Shown: positions 1 to 5,874 of the stretch, one piece after another
Layout of the letters: every line of letters begins with the position of its first letter
Numbering within the stretch: position 1 is the first letter of the stretch
DNA from: RGIG4608 sp964534905
GTDB taxonomy: Bacteria; Bacillota; Clostridia; Oscillospirales; CAG-272
DNA: 6,057 bases
Direction: 5' to 3'
Assembly (NCBI GenBank): GCA_964534905.1
Contig: CAZHPZ010000055.1
Span: forward strand, 1-6,057
Notes under the pieces: generated by a model
Told to the model about the DNA's origin: nothing
Database searches by the model: none
The model's input: the letters and a program-made list of their open reading frames with translations, nothing else
Made by a program: the position numbers and the translations under genes

Positions 1-260
1 CGGGGAATTAGCGGAGCCCTGTACCTGAAATCCGCTACAGCAGGGGTTCATTCCTTTTTTGAGGGCTGAGCTTTTATGGTCTGTGTCGTATTCTGCTGTG
101 ATGACGAGTGGGTCTTGCGCAATCGGAAATTGTGAACTATGTCAGGTGGGGGACCAAGCAGCATTAAGCAGTCAATCCGGTGTGCCGCGAGGCAGCCTGC
201 TTTGAGCAGCGGATATGTTCGTCGCATAAGGGTGATGTTCGATCTTAGGGTGTATGGTCT
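1..260 (+). ncRNA. ffs: Large bacterial SRP RNA (scRNA/6S type), 5' end outside window
   Basis: This is the RNA scaffold of the signal recognition particle, which binds Ffh and delivers membrane and secreted proteins to FtsY and the Sec translocon. The key signature is helix 8. GTCAGG (141-146) leads to a TGG/CCA stem (147-149 with 154-156) capped by the GNRA tetraloop GGGA (150-153), followed by AGCAGC (157-162). ATGU-type pairing (139-142 with 161-164) extends the stem. The left part carries an Alu domain as in Bacillus subtilis scRNA: CGGGGA at the start, AGCGGA (10-15) complementary to TCCGCT (31-36), and CCCTGTACCTG at 17-27. The stretch GGGTCTTGCGCAA (111-123) and TGTGCCGC (181-188) also match that RNA. 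By comparison with B. subtilis, roughly 25 bases are missing at the 5' end. The 3' end near 260 is estimated from similarity and is not certain. dnaX follows directly, the usual Bacillota arrangement. Confidence 0.93.
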
Positions 261-293
261 TATTTTGCGGCTTTTTATTTTTTAGGAGGTTTT
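261..293 (+). other. SRP RNA-dnaX spacer: T-rich tract and dnaX ribosome binding site
   Basis: This 33-base spacer holds a T-rich run (271-283) and a strong Shine-Dalgarno AGGAGG at 284-289, four bases before the dnaX ATG. I see no self-contained hairpin before the T-run. Any terminator would have to use the closing helix of the SRP RNA, whose 5' strand lies outside the window. No convincing sigma-A promoter fits in the spacer, so dnaX probably relies on read-through from the SRP RNA promoter or on a promoter inside the RNA gene. Confidence 0.5.
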
Positions 294-1889
294 ATGCATC
301 AGGCTTTATATAGAAAATGGCGTCCGAAAAGCTTTAGCGAGGTTTGCGGTCAAGAGCATATAACCTCAATACTTAAGCAGGAGGCTATCGAGGGAAAATT
401 CAGCCACGCGTATCTTTTTTGCGGCTCACGAGGAACGGGAAAGACAACGTGCGCTAAGATCCTTTCAAAGGCAGTCAACTGCGAAAATATCCAAAACGGA
501 GACCCTTGCGGCGTGTGCCCGTCCTGCCTTGCGATAGAGAACGGTACCACAACAGACGTACTTGAAATGGACGCGGCATCGAACAACGGCGTTGATAACA
601 TCAGAGATATCAGGGATGAGGTCGTTTATTCTCCATCGCTGCTCAAGTATAGAGTATATATTGTCGATGAGGTTCATATGCTTTCAAACAGTGCATTTAA
701 TGCATTGCTTAAAACACTTGAGGAGCCGCCGTCACATGCTATATTTATTCTTGCCACAACAGAGCTTCATAAGCTGCCGGCAACGATCGTTTCACGGTGT
801 CAGCGCTTTGAATTCCGCAGAATAGCTACGGATGTGCTTACCGGTAGAATAAAATTTATCGCAGAGCAGGAGAATATAGAAATCGACGACGATGCGGCAC
901 GCCTTATCGCAAGATATTCTCAGGGAGGTATGCGAGACAGCATAAGTCTTTTGGAGCTTTGTGCGTCAAGCGGCAGGAAAATTGATGTTAAAAGTGTAAA
1001 CGAAACCATAGGCTCTGCGGGCAGAGAAAGAATGATGGACGTTGCACGTGCTATAGGAGAAAAGAATTACGATTTTCTTTTCGCCGAGATAGATGAGGTT
1101 ATTACCTCATCAAAGGATATAACTGTTTTTTGGCAGGATCTAATATCCCTTTACAGAGATATGCTCGTTATGAGAACGGTAAAGGAGGGAGCGAAATATC
1201 TCGACCTTACCGACTATGAGGCAAAGACACTTTATGAAATAGCAAGGGGATTTTCAAAGGAGATCCTTATATATCACTGTAAAATGCTTGAGGACGCTCT
1301 GTCTGCTATGCAAAGTGCAGGCGCCGTAAAGAGAATAATTGCAGAGCTTTGCTTTGTAAAAATGTGTGACGATAATCTCAGTACGTCAAATGAAGCGCTT
1401 TTGGTAAGAATATCAAGACTTGAGGCAAGGCTTGCTTCTCTGAAGTCGGTGCCTGTGCAGGAGCAGGTGAATAACGATAGCTCCGATAATAGTGTTGCAC
1501 CGAACAGGGAGCATCGAAACACACAGGAGAGCAGCAATCCCTCCGGATCTGAGAAAGTTAAGCCGAGCACTCAGATGGCACGTGCGGCAAAGCCTCTTAA
1601 GGTTTGGAGTGAGGTCGTGCAGACCATACAAGGCTTCGATATGGGAGCGTATAGCTTTCTTAAAAAGACGAGAGCATATGTCGGCGAGGATTTAAGGATA
1701 CATGTTTTGGCTGACGCTCTCTTCGCTATTGATAAGCCCGAGATAAAGCATGCACTTGCAAGTGCTCTTACGCAGTATACGGATAAGCCGTATACGGAGC
1801 AGGATATCGTTTATGAAAAGGACGACGGGCGCCTTGAACTTGAGGACGATCTTTCGGATCTTGATGATATCTTTAATTTTAGTGAATAA
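294..1889 (+). CDS. dnaX: DNA polymerase III subunit gamma/tau
   Basis: This is the ATPase core of the clamp loader, which opens the beta sliding clamp and loads it on primed DNA in the replisome. The N-terminus (QALYRKWRPKSF, then GQEH) is typical of DnaX. The AAA+ domain shows Walker A GSRGTGKTT (44-52), a zinc module with Cys63, Cys72, Cys75 and Cys78, Walker B IVDEVHML (123-130), sensor 1 ATTE (154-157), the SRC arginine-finger motif (167-169) and sensor 2 GGMRDS (211-216). A collar domain follows, then a polar linker (about 384-432) rich in Ser, Asn and Glu, and a C-terminal domain with an acidic end. At 531 residues it has the length of a full tau protein (about 560 in B. subtilis). The ATG at 294 has AGGAGG four bases upstream. 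I see no slippery sequence for a gamma form. It heads the dnaX-ebfC-recR cluster. Confidence 0.97.
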   Translation: MHQALYRKWRPKSFSEVCGQEHITSILKQEAIEGKFSHAYLFCGSRGTGKTTCAKILSKAVNCENIQNGDPCGVCPSCLAIENGTTTDVLEMDAASNNGVDNIRDIRDEVVYSPSLLKYRVYIVDEVHMLSNSAFNALLKTLEEPPSHAIFILATTELHKLPATIVSRCQRFEFRRIATDVLTGRIKFIAEQENIEIDDDAARLIARYSQGGMRDSISLLELCASSGRKIDVKSVNETIGSAGRERMMDVARAIGEKNYDFLFAEIDEVITSSKDITVFWQDLISLYRDMLVMRTVKEGAKYLDLTDYEAKTLYEIARGFSKEILIYHCKMLEDALSAMQSAGAVKRIIAELCFVKMCDDNLSTSNEALLVRISRLEARLASLKSVPVQEQVNNDSSDNSVAPNREHRNTQESSNPSGSEKVKPSTQMARAAKPLKVWSEVVQTIQGFDMGAYSFLKKTRAYVGEDLRIHVLADALFAIDKPEIKHALASALTQYTDKPYTEQDIVYEKDDGRLELEDDLSDLDDIFNFSE

Positions 1890-1907
1890 TTGAAAGGAAA
1901 TAATAAA

Positions 1908-2255
1908 ATGAAAGCAAGAATTCCAAACGGTATGGGCGGAGGTCCGAGCAATCTCAACGCTATGATAAAGCAGGCTCAGAAAATGCAGGAGGATATGACC
2001 GCAAAGCAGGAGGAGCTTGACGCAAGAGAATATGAAATAAGCGCAGGCGGCGGAGTCGTAGGCGTTAAGATAAACGGTAAGAGAGAGATACTCTCAATAG
2101 ATATAAAGCCCGAGATAGTCGATCCCGATGATATCGAGACATTGTCCGACATTCTTGTTGCGGCTGTAAATGAGGCTATTAAGAGAGTTAACGATACCAA
2201 TGAAAAAGAAATGCAAGCCATCACGGGTCAGATGAATATGCCCGGTATGTTCTGA
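1908..2255 (+). CDS. ebfC: YbaB/EbfC family nucleoid-associated protein
   Basis: This is a small DNA-binding, nucleoid-associated protein of the YbaB/EbfC family (YaaK in Bacillus). It acts as a dimer on chromosomal DNA, and its exact cellular role is not settled. From the ATG at 1908 it has 115 residues, close to the family's usual 100-115. Visible family features are a glycine-rich N-terminus (GMGGGPSNLNAMIKQAQKMQ, 8-27), a long charged first helix, the strand region AGGGVVGVKINGKREIL (46-62), VDPDDIETLSDILVAAVNEA (71-90) and the family ending MNMPGMF (109-115). An in-frame TTG at 1890 would add six residues, but it would abut the dnaX stop and place AAAGGA (1893-1898) inside the gene. That AAAGGA is correctly placed nine bases before the ATG at 1908, so I chose the ATG. 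The gap to dnaX is 18 bases and to recR one base. Confidence 0.93.
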   Translation: MKARIPNGMGGGPSNLNAMIKQAQKMQEDMTAKQEELDAREYEISAGGGVVGVKINGKREILSIDIKPEIVDPDDIETLSDILVAAVNEAIKRVNDTNEKEMQAITGQMNMPGMF

Positions 2256-2256
2256 T

Positions 2257-2856
2257 ATGGCAGAGCAAATAGAATCTCTGCAGAGACTTTCTGAAGCCTT
2301 TGCCCGTCTGCCCGGAATAGGTAAAAAGAGCGCTATGCGCCTTGCGTTTTCTATTTTGGAGCTTAGCGATGAGCAAGCCGAGAGCTTTGCCAATACCATA
2401 CTTGAGGCTAAGGAAAGAGTGCATCTTTGCCCCATATGCCAAAGCCTTACGGATAAGGACGTGTGCTCTGTTTGCAACGATATTTCACGAGACAAAAGCA
2501 CAATAATGGTTCTTGAGGACACTAAAGCTGTTATGTCGCTTGAAAAGGTACGGGAATACAGGGGAATGTATCACGTTCTTCACGGAGTCCTTTCTCCTAT
2601 GAACGGAATGACTCCGGATAAGCTAAAGATAAAGGAGCTTCTGGCACGTCTTGCCGATGATTCGGTAAAGGAGATAATTATAGCGACCAATCCGACCGTT
2701 GAGGGGGAAGCAACCGCTATGTACCTTTCGAAGCTTTTGAAGCCGTTTGACGTCAAGATTACAAGACTTGCTTACGGTATTCCCGTCGGTAGTGACCTTG
2801 AATATGCGGACGAGGTAACTCTTTACCGTGCTATTGAGGGAAGACGGGATATATAA
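2257..2856 (+). CDS. recR: Recombination mediator RecR
   Basis: RecR works with RecO (and RecF) to load RecA on SSB-coated single-stranded DNA during gap repair and recombination; it forms ring-shaped tetramers. The 199-residue length is standard. Domains in order are a helix-hairpin-helix with LPGIGKKSA (18-26), a C4 zinc finger with Cys58, Cys61, Cys70 and Cys73, a Toprim domain starting at IMVLED (83-88, acidic Glu87) with ATNPTVEGEATAMYL (143-157), and the C-terminal segment GIPVGSDLEYADEVTL (174-189). The ATG lies one base after the ebfC stop, and I see no strong Shine-Dalgarno sequence just before it, so translation is probably coupled to ebfC. It is the last gene of the plus-strand cluster and is followed at once by a strong terminator. 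Confidence 0.97.
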   Translation: MAEQIESLQRLSEAFARLPGIGKKSAMRLAFSILELSDEQAESFANTILEAKERVHLCPICQSLTDKDVCSVCNDISRDKSTIMVLEDTKAVMSLEKVREYRGMYHVLHGVLSPMNGMTPDKLKIKELLARLADDSVKEIIIATNPTVEGEATAMYLSKLLKPFDVKITRLAYGIPVGSDLEYADEVTLYRAIEGRRDI

Positions 2857-2860
2857 AATG

Positions 2861-2889
2861 AAAAGCGATGCTTAGGCATCGCTTTTTTT
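2861..2889 (+). terminator. Rho-independent terminator, probably bidirectional
   Basis: A perfect 11-bp stem, AAAAGCGATGC (2861-2871) with GCATCGCTTTT (2876-2886), closes on the loop TTAG and runs into a T-tract (2883-2889). It starts four bases after the recR stop codon. On the other strand the same hairpin is followed by TTTTCATTTTATAT, and it lies just beyond the histidine kinase stop at 2893. One element can therefore end both converging transcripts. Confidence 0.93.
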
Positions 2890-2892
2890 GTG

Positions 2893-3948
2893 TTATGATT
2901 TTTTTAATATTACCGTAAAGGTGCAGCCTATATCATCGTTGTTTTTTACGCTTATTTCGCCGCCTTCAAGGTCGATGACCTTTTTGGCAAGTGCAAGTCC
3001 GAGACCGCTGCCCTCTTTTTTATGCATGGTGTCCGATTGATAAAATTTGTCGAAAATGTGCTTTTGAGCATTTTCGTCTATTCCGGGACCTTGATCGGAT
3101 ATTGTAAATACGATTTTATCGGTCTGATTGGAAAGCCTTATTTTTATTTCTCCGTTTTCGGGGCTGAATTTGATTGCATTTCCGATGAGATTGTCCCAAA
3201 TGTGACGCATAAGTCCCTCGTTGCCGAGATAGTCAGTGTCGTCCATTTCGATATCGAATTCGATATTTTTGTTATCCCATTCGCGTTCAAATGCGAGCAG
3301 GGAAGCTCTTATTTGCTCGTCAAGGTCGAAATTTATCTTGTTCGAAATAATGGATTTGTTTTCTATTCTCGAAAGAAGAAGTATGCTTCCCGTCAAGGTG
3401 GAGAGGCGCTGCGTGTTGAAAATGATTTTCTCAACATATTCCTTTTGCTCGTCCGTCAGGTTGTCATCATCCTGAAGAAGCATCGAATAGCCCTCTATCG
3501 CACCTATCGGAGTTTTGAATTCGTGTGAAACATTGGAAACAAAATCCGATTGCAATATTTCTGTCGACTGAAGCTCCTGTGCCATCATATTGAATCCGGA
3601 GTAAAGCTCACGTATCTCGGCGGATGATTTTTTTGTGTCTATTCTGACGGAAAAATCGCCGCCTGCTATTTTGTCCATAGCCTCAGTTACTCTTTTCATA
3701 GGTTTAAAGCACCATCTTGTGAGCGCATTTGTGGCAAATATACCAACGCACAGAGCTATAATAAACAGCTCTACGATGATAGGTATGTTCCAATAATCCT
3801 TGAAAATGGCAACAAATACTGTATCTATTATCAGAGCAAGGGCAATACTTGCGATTATTTCAACCGTGACGGTTATTATGAGGCGTGAACGGAGCGTAAA
3901 ACGCTTTTTTAACTGACGCAGACTTTGAAACAGTTCTTTATCATTCAT
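2893..3948 (-). CDS. Sensor histidine kinase (HAMP, HisKA, HATPase_c)
   Basis: This is a membrane histidine kinase that autophosphorylates and passes the phosphate to its partner, almost surely the response regulator encoded immediately upstream. Of 351 residues, two membrane helices lie at about 22-49 and 55-77, joined by only a few residues (around KDYWN). A HAMP linker follows (about 78-130, with FKPMKRVTEAMDKIAGGDFS at 81-100). The H-box is VSHEFKTPIGAIEGY with phosphorylated His142. The N-box WDNLIGNAIKFSP (251-263), the G1 box DQGPGI (285-290), the F-box FDKFYQ (299-304) and the G2 box GSGLGLA (313-319) are all intact. The near absence of an extracellular loop means the signal is probably sensed in or at the membrane, or through a partner protein. 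Its ATG overlaps the regulator stop by four bases (ATGA), indicating translational coupling. The specific regulon cannot be told from sequence. Confidence 0.95.
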   Translation of the reverse strand: MNDKELFQSLRQLKKRFTLRSRLIITVTVEIIASIALALIIDTVFVAIFKDYWNIPIIVELFIIALCVGIFATNALTRWCFKPMKRVTEAMDKIAGGDFSVRIDTKKSSAEIRELYSGFNMMAQELQSTEILQSDFVSNVSHEFKTPIGAIEGYSMLLQDDDNLTDEQKEYVEKIIFNTQRLSTLTGSILLLSRIENKSIISNKINFDLDEQIRASLLAFEREWDNKNIEFDIEMDDTDYLGNEGLMRHIWDNLIGNAIKFSPENGEIKIRLSNQTDKIVFTISDQGPGIDENAQKHIFDKFYQSDTMHKKEGSGLGLALAKKVIDLEGGEISVKNNDDIGCTFTVILKKS

Positions 3949-4616
3949 AATTTCACAACCTTATATCCGACTCCGCGCATAGTTACGATTTTAAAATCGG
4001 AGTTGTTTTTAAAACGGTCACGAAGTCTTGCTATATGTACATCTATGGTGTGCGTATCGCTTTCGTTGTCATATCCCCAAATTTCGTCCATAAGCTGATG
4101 ACGTGTGAATATTTTACCGGGATAAGATGCCATTTTGTAAAGCAGCATAAATTCCTTCTGGGGAAGCACCATGCTTTCATCCTCGGTGTATACGGTGAGA
4201 GAATCAAGCTCAAGTGTCGTTTTTCCGATCACCTGCTTTCGCTCGTTTATCATCTGCGCACGTCGAAGAAGCGCACCTACTCTGAGCACCATTTCGTTTA
4301 TATTGATGGGCTTCACCATATAGTCGTCCGTGCCGAGTGCAAAGCCCTGACGCATATCGTCAAATGTATCCTTTGCGGTTATCAGCATAATAGGCGTTGT
4401 ATTTCCCGATGAACGCAGGATGCGTACAAATTCATATCCGTCCATAACCGGCATCATAATATCGGATATTATCAGATCATAGTAATCCTTGTCCATTGCG
4501 TCAAGGGCTTCCTGACCGTTTCCGACGGTACGTGTATAGTAGCCGTTTTTTGTAAGTATGTGTGAGAAGAGCTGACGCAACTCTCGGTCGTCCTCGGCAA
4601 TTAAAATTTTAAACAT
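3945..4616 (-). CDS. Response regulator, OmpR/PhoB family
   Basis: This is a DNA-binding response regulator, the cytoplasmic partner of the overlapping histidine kinase. Of 223 residues, the receiver domain (about 1-118) has the acidic pair Asp9/Asp10, the phosphoacceptor Asp52 in SDIMMPVMDG (51-60), the switch Thr80 (LITAKD) and Lys102 (VKP). After a short linker, a winged-helix domain (about 130-223) shows LPQKEFMLLYKMASYPGKIF (151-170), the recognition helix DVHIARLRDRF (192-202) and the wing VTMRGVGYKV (211-220), all typical of OmpR/PhoB proteins. GGAG at 4622-4625 sits five bases upstream of the ATG. The gene starts 21 bases after the phosphatidyltransferase stop with no visible terminator between, so the three genes are likely one operon. 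Self-regulation at the upstream promoter is possible but not shown. Confidence 0.95.
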   Translation of the reverse strand: MFKILIAEDDRELRQLFSHILTKNGYYTRTVGNGQEALDAMDKDYYDLIISDIMMPVMDGYEFVRILRSSGNTTPIMLITAKDTFDDMRQGFALGTDDYMVKPININEMVLRVGALLRRAQMINERKQVIGKTTLELDSLTVYTEDESMVLPQKEFMLLYKMASYPGKIFTRHQLMDEIWGYDNESDTHTIDVHIARLRDRFKNNSDFKIVTMRGVGYKVVKL

Positions 4617-4637
4617 AGTTGCTCCAATCTCGGTTAT

Positions 4638-5201
4638 TTATTCCGCGCTCATAGCCTTGTTTTCTCGAATGATCGCATTTATAGTCAATACATCGGAGTC
4701 GGGCTTTTTGAGCATAAGATTCATAATTGCGTTTTCTATCATTGAATATGTAAACAATATCAGCACCAATATTACGTAAGGCTCCGCAAATCCGAAGAAT
4801 GTGGAAACGGGCACGAACATTATCGCTCCGCCGAGTATCTTTGATGAGAGGGAATGAATGTAATAGGGCTTTCCGAATCTCACAAGAGATATTATGGGAG
4901 ATATTGTTGCTATGCAAAGGCTTATCAAAAGCCAGATCTTCATTGATTTCGAAAGTATTTTGTGCTTGAATGCCATTTTTACTACGTTGCTTACCAAAAG
5001 AACGTCCGCCGTGGTATCAAGTATAGCACCTTCGGTAGAGCAGGTGTTGGTTTTGCGTGCGATAGTCCCGTCGACCATATCTGTAAGCTGTGCTATAAAG
5101 TATACTACGAGAAACGGCACCGATATCTCACCGAAGAATAAAAGCAATATCAGCGCAAGCACTATTCTCGATATTGTAAGTATATTTGCAAGATATTTCA
5201 T
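4638..5201 (-). CDS. CDP-alcohol phosphatidyltransferase family protein
   Basis: This is an integral membrane enzyme that transfers a phosphatidyl-type group from a CDP-linked donor to an alcohol, as in phospholipid synthesis. The full catalytic motif of the family, D-x2-DG-x2-AR-x8-G-x3-D-x3-D, is present: Asp41, Asp44, Gly45, Ala48, Arg49, Gly58, Asp62 and Asp66. It has 187 residues and about five to six hydrophobic helices (near 8-24, 27-40, 88-106, 122-138 and 140-158). The N-terminus (NILTISRIVLALILLLFF) resembles phosphatidylglycerophosphate synthases. The later HSLSSKILGG (116-125) stands where I would expect the GKLKT-type stretch of PgsA, so it may not be the housekeeping PgsA. The alcohol substrate cannot be read from sequence. 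AGGAGG (5206-5211) lies four bases before the ATG. It is the first gene of the likely operon with the two-component system. Confidence 0.88.
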   Translation of the reverse strand: MKYLANILTISRIVLALILLLFFGEISVPFLVVYFIAQLTDMVDGTIARKTNTCSTEGAILDTTADVLLVSNVVKMAFKHKILSKSMKIWLLISLCIATISPIISLVRFGKPYYIHSLSSKILGGAIMFVPVSTFFGFAEPYVILVLILFTYSMIENAIMNLMLKKPDSDVLTINAIIRENKAMSAE

Positions 5202-5204
5202 ATT

Positions 5205-5211
5205 ACCTCCT
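5205..5211 (-). promoter_or_regulatory. Strong ribosome binding site of the phosphatidyltransferase gene
   Basis: On the minus strand this reads AGGAGGT, a near-perfect anti-16S match ending just before the ATG at 5201. It supports the chosen start. It lies only two bases downstream of the -10 hexamer at 5214-5219, so the expected transcription start falls inside or beside it. Confidence 0.75.
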
Positions 5212-5213
5212 GA

Positions 5214-5242
5214 ATTATAACATATTATTTTAAAATAAGCAA
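5214..5242 (-). promoter_or_regulatory. Predicted sigma-A promoter of the lipid enzyme/two-component operon
   Basis: On the minus strand a -35 of TTGCTT (5237-5242) is followed by a 17-bp spacer and a consensus -10 TATAAT (5214-5219). It is in the gap between the type IV permease-like gene and the phosphatidyltransferase gene, in the right direction for the latter. The expected start, about seven bases past the -10, is near 5207, within the AGGAGG. The leader would then be almost absent, which is unusual. The hexamers are clear, but their use in the cell is inference. Confidence 0.6.
5225..5238. repeat. 14-bp perfect palindrome within the promoter
   Basis: TTATTTTAAAATAA is its own reverse complement and fills most of the spacer between the -35 and -10 hexamers. 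Its position would suit a repressor or regulator site. It is made only of A and T in AT-rich DNA, so chance is a real alternative. Confidence 0.4.
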
Positions 5243-5259
5243 GTGATTTGCGGTATTAT

Positions 5260-5874
5260 TTATGCGTGTATCTTGAGTATGGGATCACCGACGGTTACGC
5301 TCCATACATGCATCGTATCGCTGTTTTGTATCATATAGATAAGACTGTTCAGCATATCAAGACTCAAGAGTATGGCAAGGCTGATTGCCACGGCTCCGAT
5401 AACGTTCGGATTGGCTTTGTCAAAGAGATTAAGCATAGGCTTAAGCATAAATTTCATAAATACCGTTATAAGTGTTGCAAATGCCGCGCTTGTCGGAACG
5501 GATGTGTAGCGTGTGATGTGAAGGGGAATGGACGAATAATCCCACCAAATAATATCACAGCCCCATTCGATCGCATATCCGAGAATAATCTCACCGATGC
5601 AAACGCAAAGGAATGCTATTACAAAATAATAAGCGGTTGACAGTGCACTCGATTGAATATTTAATTTCTTTGTGAAAAGCTTCGGTGTCTCGGGAGTGCC
5701 GAAAAGCAAGTATATTGCGAAAATAGCCAATCCGTATCCCCAAAGAAACGGCAGAAGCATATTTCTGTTGTTTATGACACCCTGAGTTGTCGCTATCCAT
5801 ATATTTTCTATGCAAAAGCCGAGAAATGATACCGTTATCATTACCATCAGCATTGATGATGATTTCTTGTGCAT
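5260..5874 (-). CDS. Putative ABC-transporter type IV (CmpB-like, PF06541) membrane protein
   Basis: This is an integral membrane protein of 204 residues that resembles the putative ABC-transporter permease family PF06541, whose function is not established. Five membrane helices are visible, near 8-29, 41-59, 81-102, 127-147 and 158-182. Family-like features are GFCIEN (19-24, Glu23 within the first helix), NNRNMLLPFLWGYG (35-48), GEIILGYAIEW (94-104) and WWDYSSIPLH (110-119), which match the family's E...NRG..PYG and E...W.WDYS.P pattern as I recall it. I chose the ATG at 5874 because GAGGAG (5880-5885) sits five bases upstream. An ATG at 5889 would add five residues but overlaps that site and has no better one. 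No ABC ATPase is encoded nearby. The 58-bp gap with its own promoter suggests separate transcription from the downstream genes. Confidence 0.75.
   Translation of the reverse strand: MHKKSSSMLMVMITVSFLGFCIENIWIATTQGVINNRNMLLPFLWGYGLAIFAIYLLFGTPETPKLFTKKLNIQSSALSTAYYFVIAFLCVCIGEIILGYAIEWGCDIIWWDYSSIPLHITRYTSVPTSAAFATLITVFMKFMLKPMLNLFDKANPNVIGAVAISLAILLSLDMLNSLIYMIQNSDTMHVWSVTVGDPILKIHA

Noticed and set aside
1659..1667. A-rich run in dnaX (CTTAAAAAG) as a possible programmed frameshift site making gamma
   Set aside because: The reading frame is CTT AAA AAG, which does not give the A-AAA-AAG slippery heptamer in the needed frame, and the site lies late in the C-terminal domain rather than after the collar domain.
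1890..1907. TTG start for the YbaB/EbfC gene directly after the dnaX stop
   Set aside because: It would put the AAAGGA ribosome site inside the gene and add a non-family extension, whereas ATG at 1908 has correct spacing and a family-like N-terminus.
3022..3528. 168-codon open frame on the plus strand
   Set aside because: It is fully antisense to the histidine kinase N-, G1- and H-box regions, has no fitting ribosome site and shows no recognisable protein pattern.
4609..4917. 102-codon minus-strand open frame
   Set aside because: It overlaps the phosphatidyltransferase gene in another frame; the composition is unlike a real protein and the overlapping gene has an intact family motif.
5238..5252. 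Weak hairpin GCAAATCACTTGC followed by TTATTTT (minus strand) as terminator of the PF06541-like gene
   Set aside because: The stem is only four base pairs with a mixed T-run, too weak to call, and it overlaps the -35 region of the next promoter.
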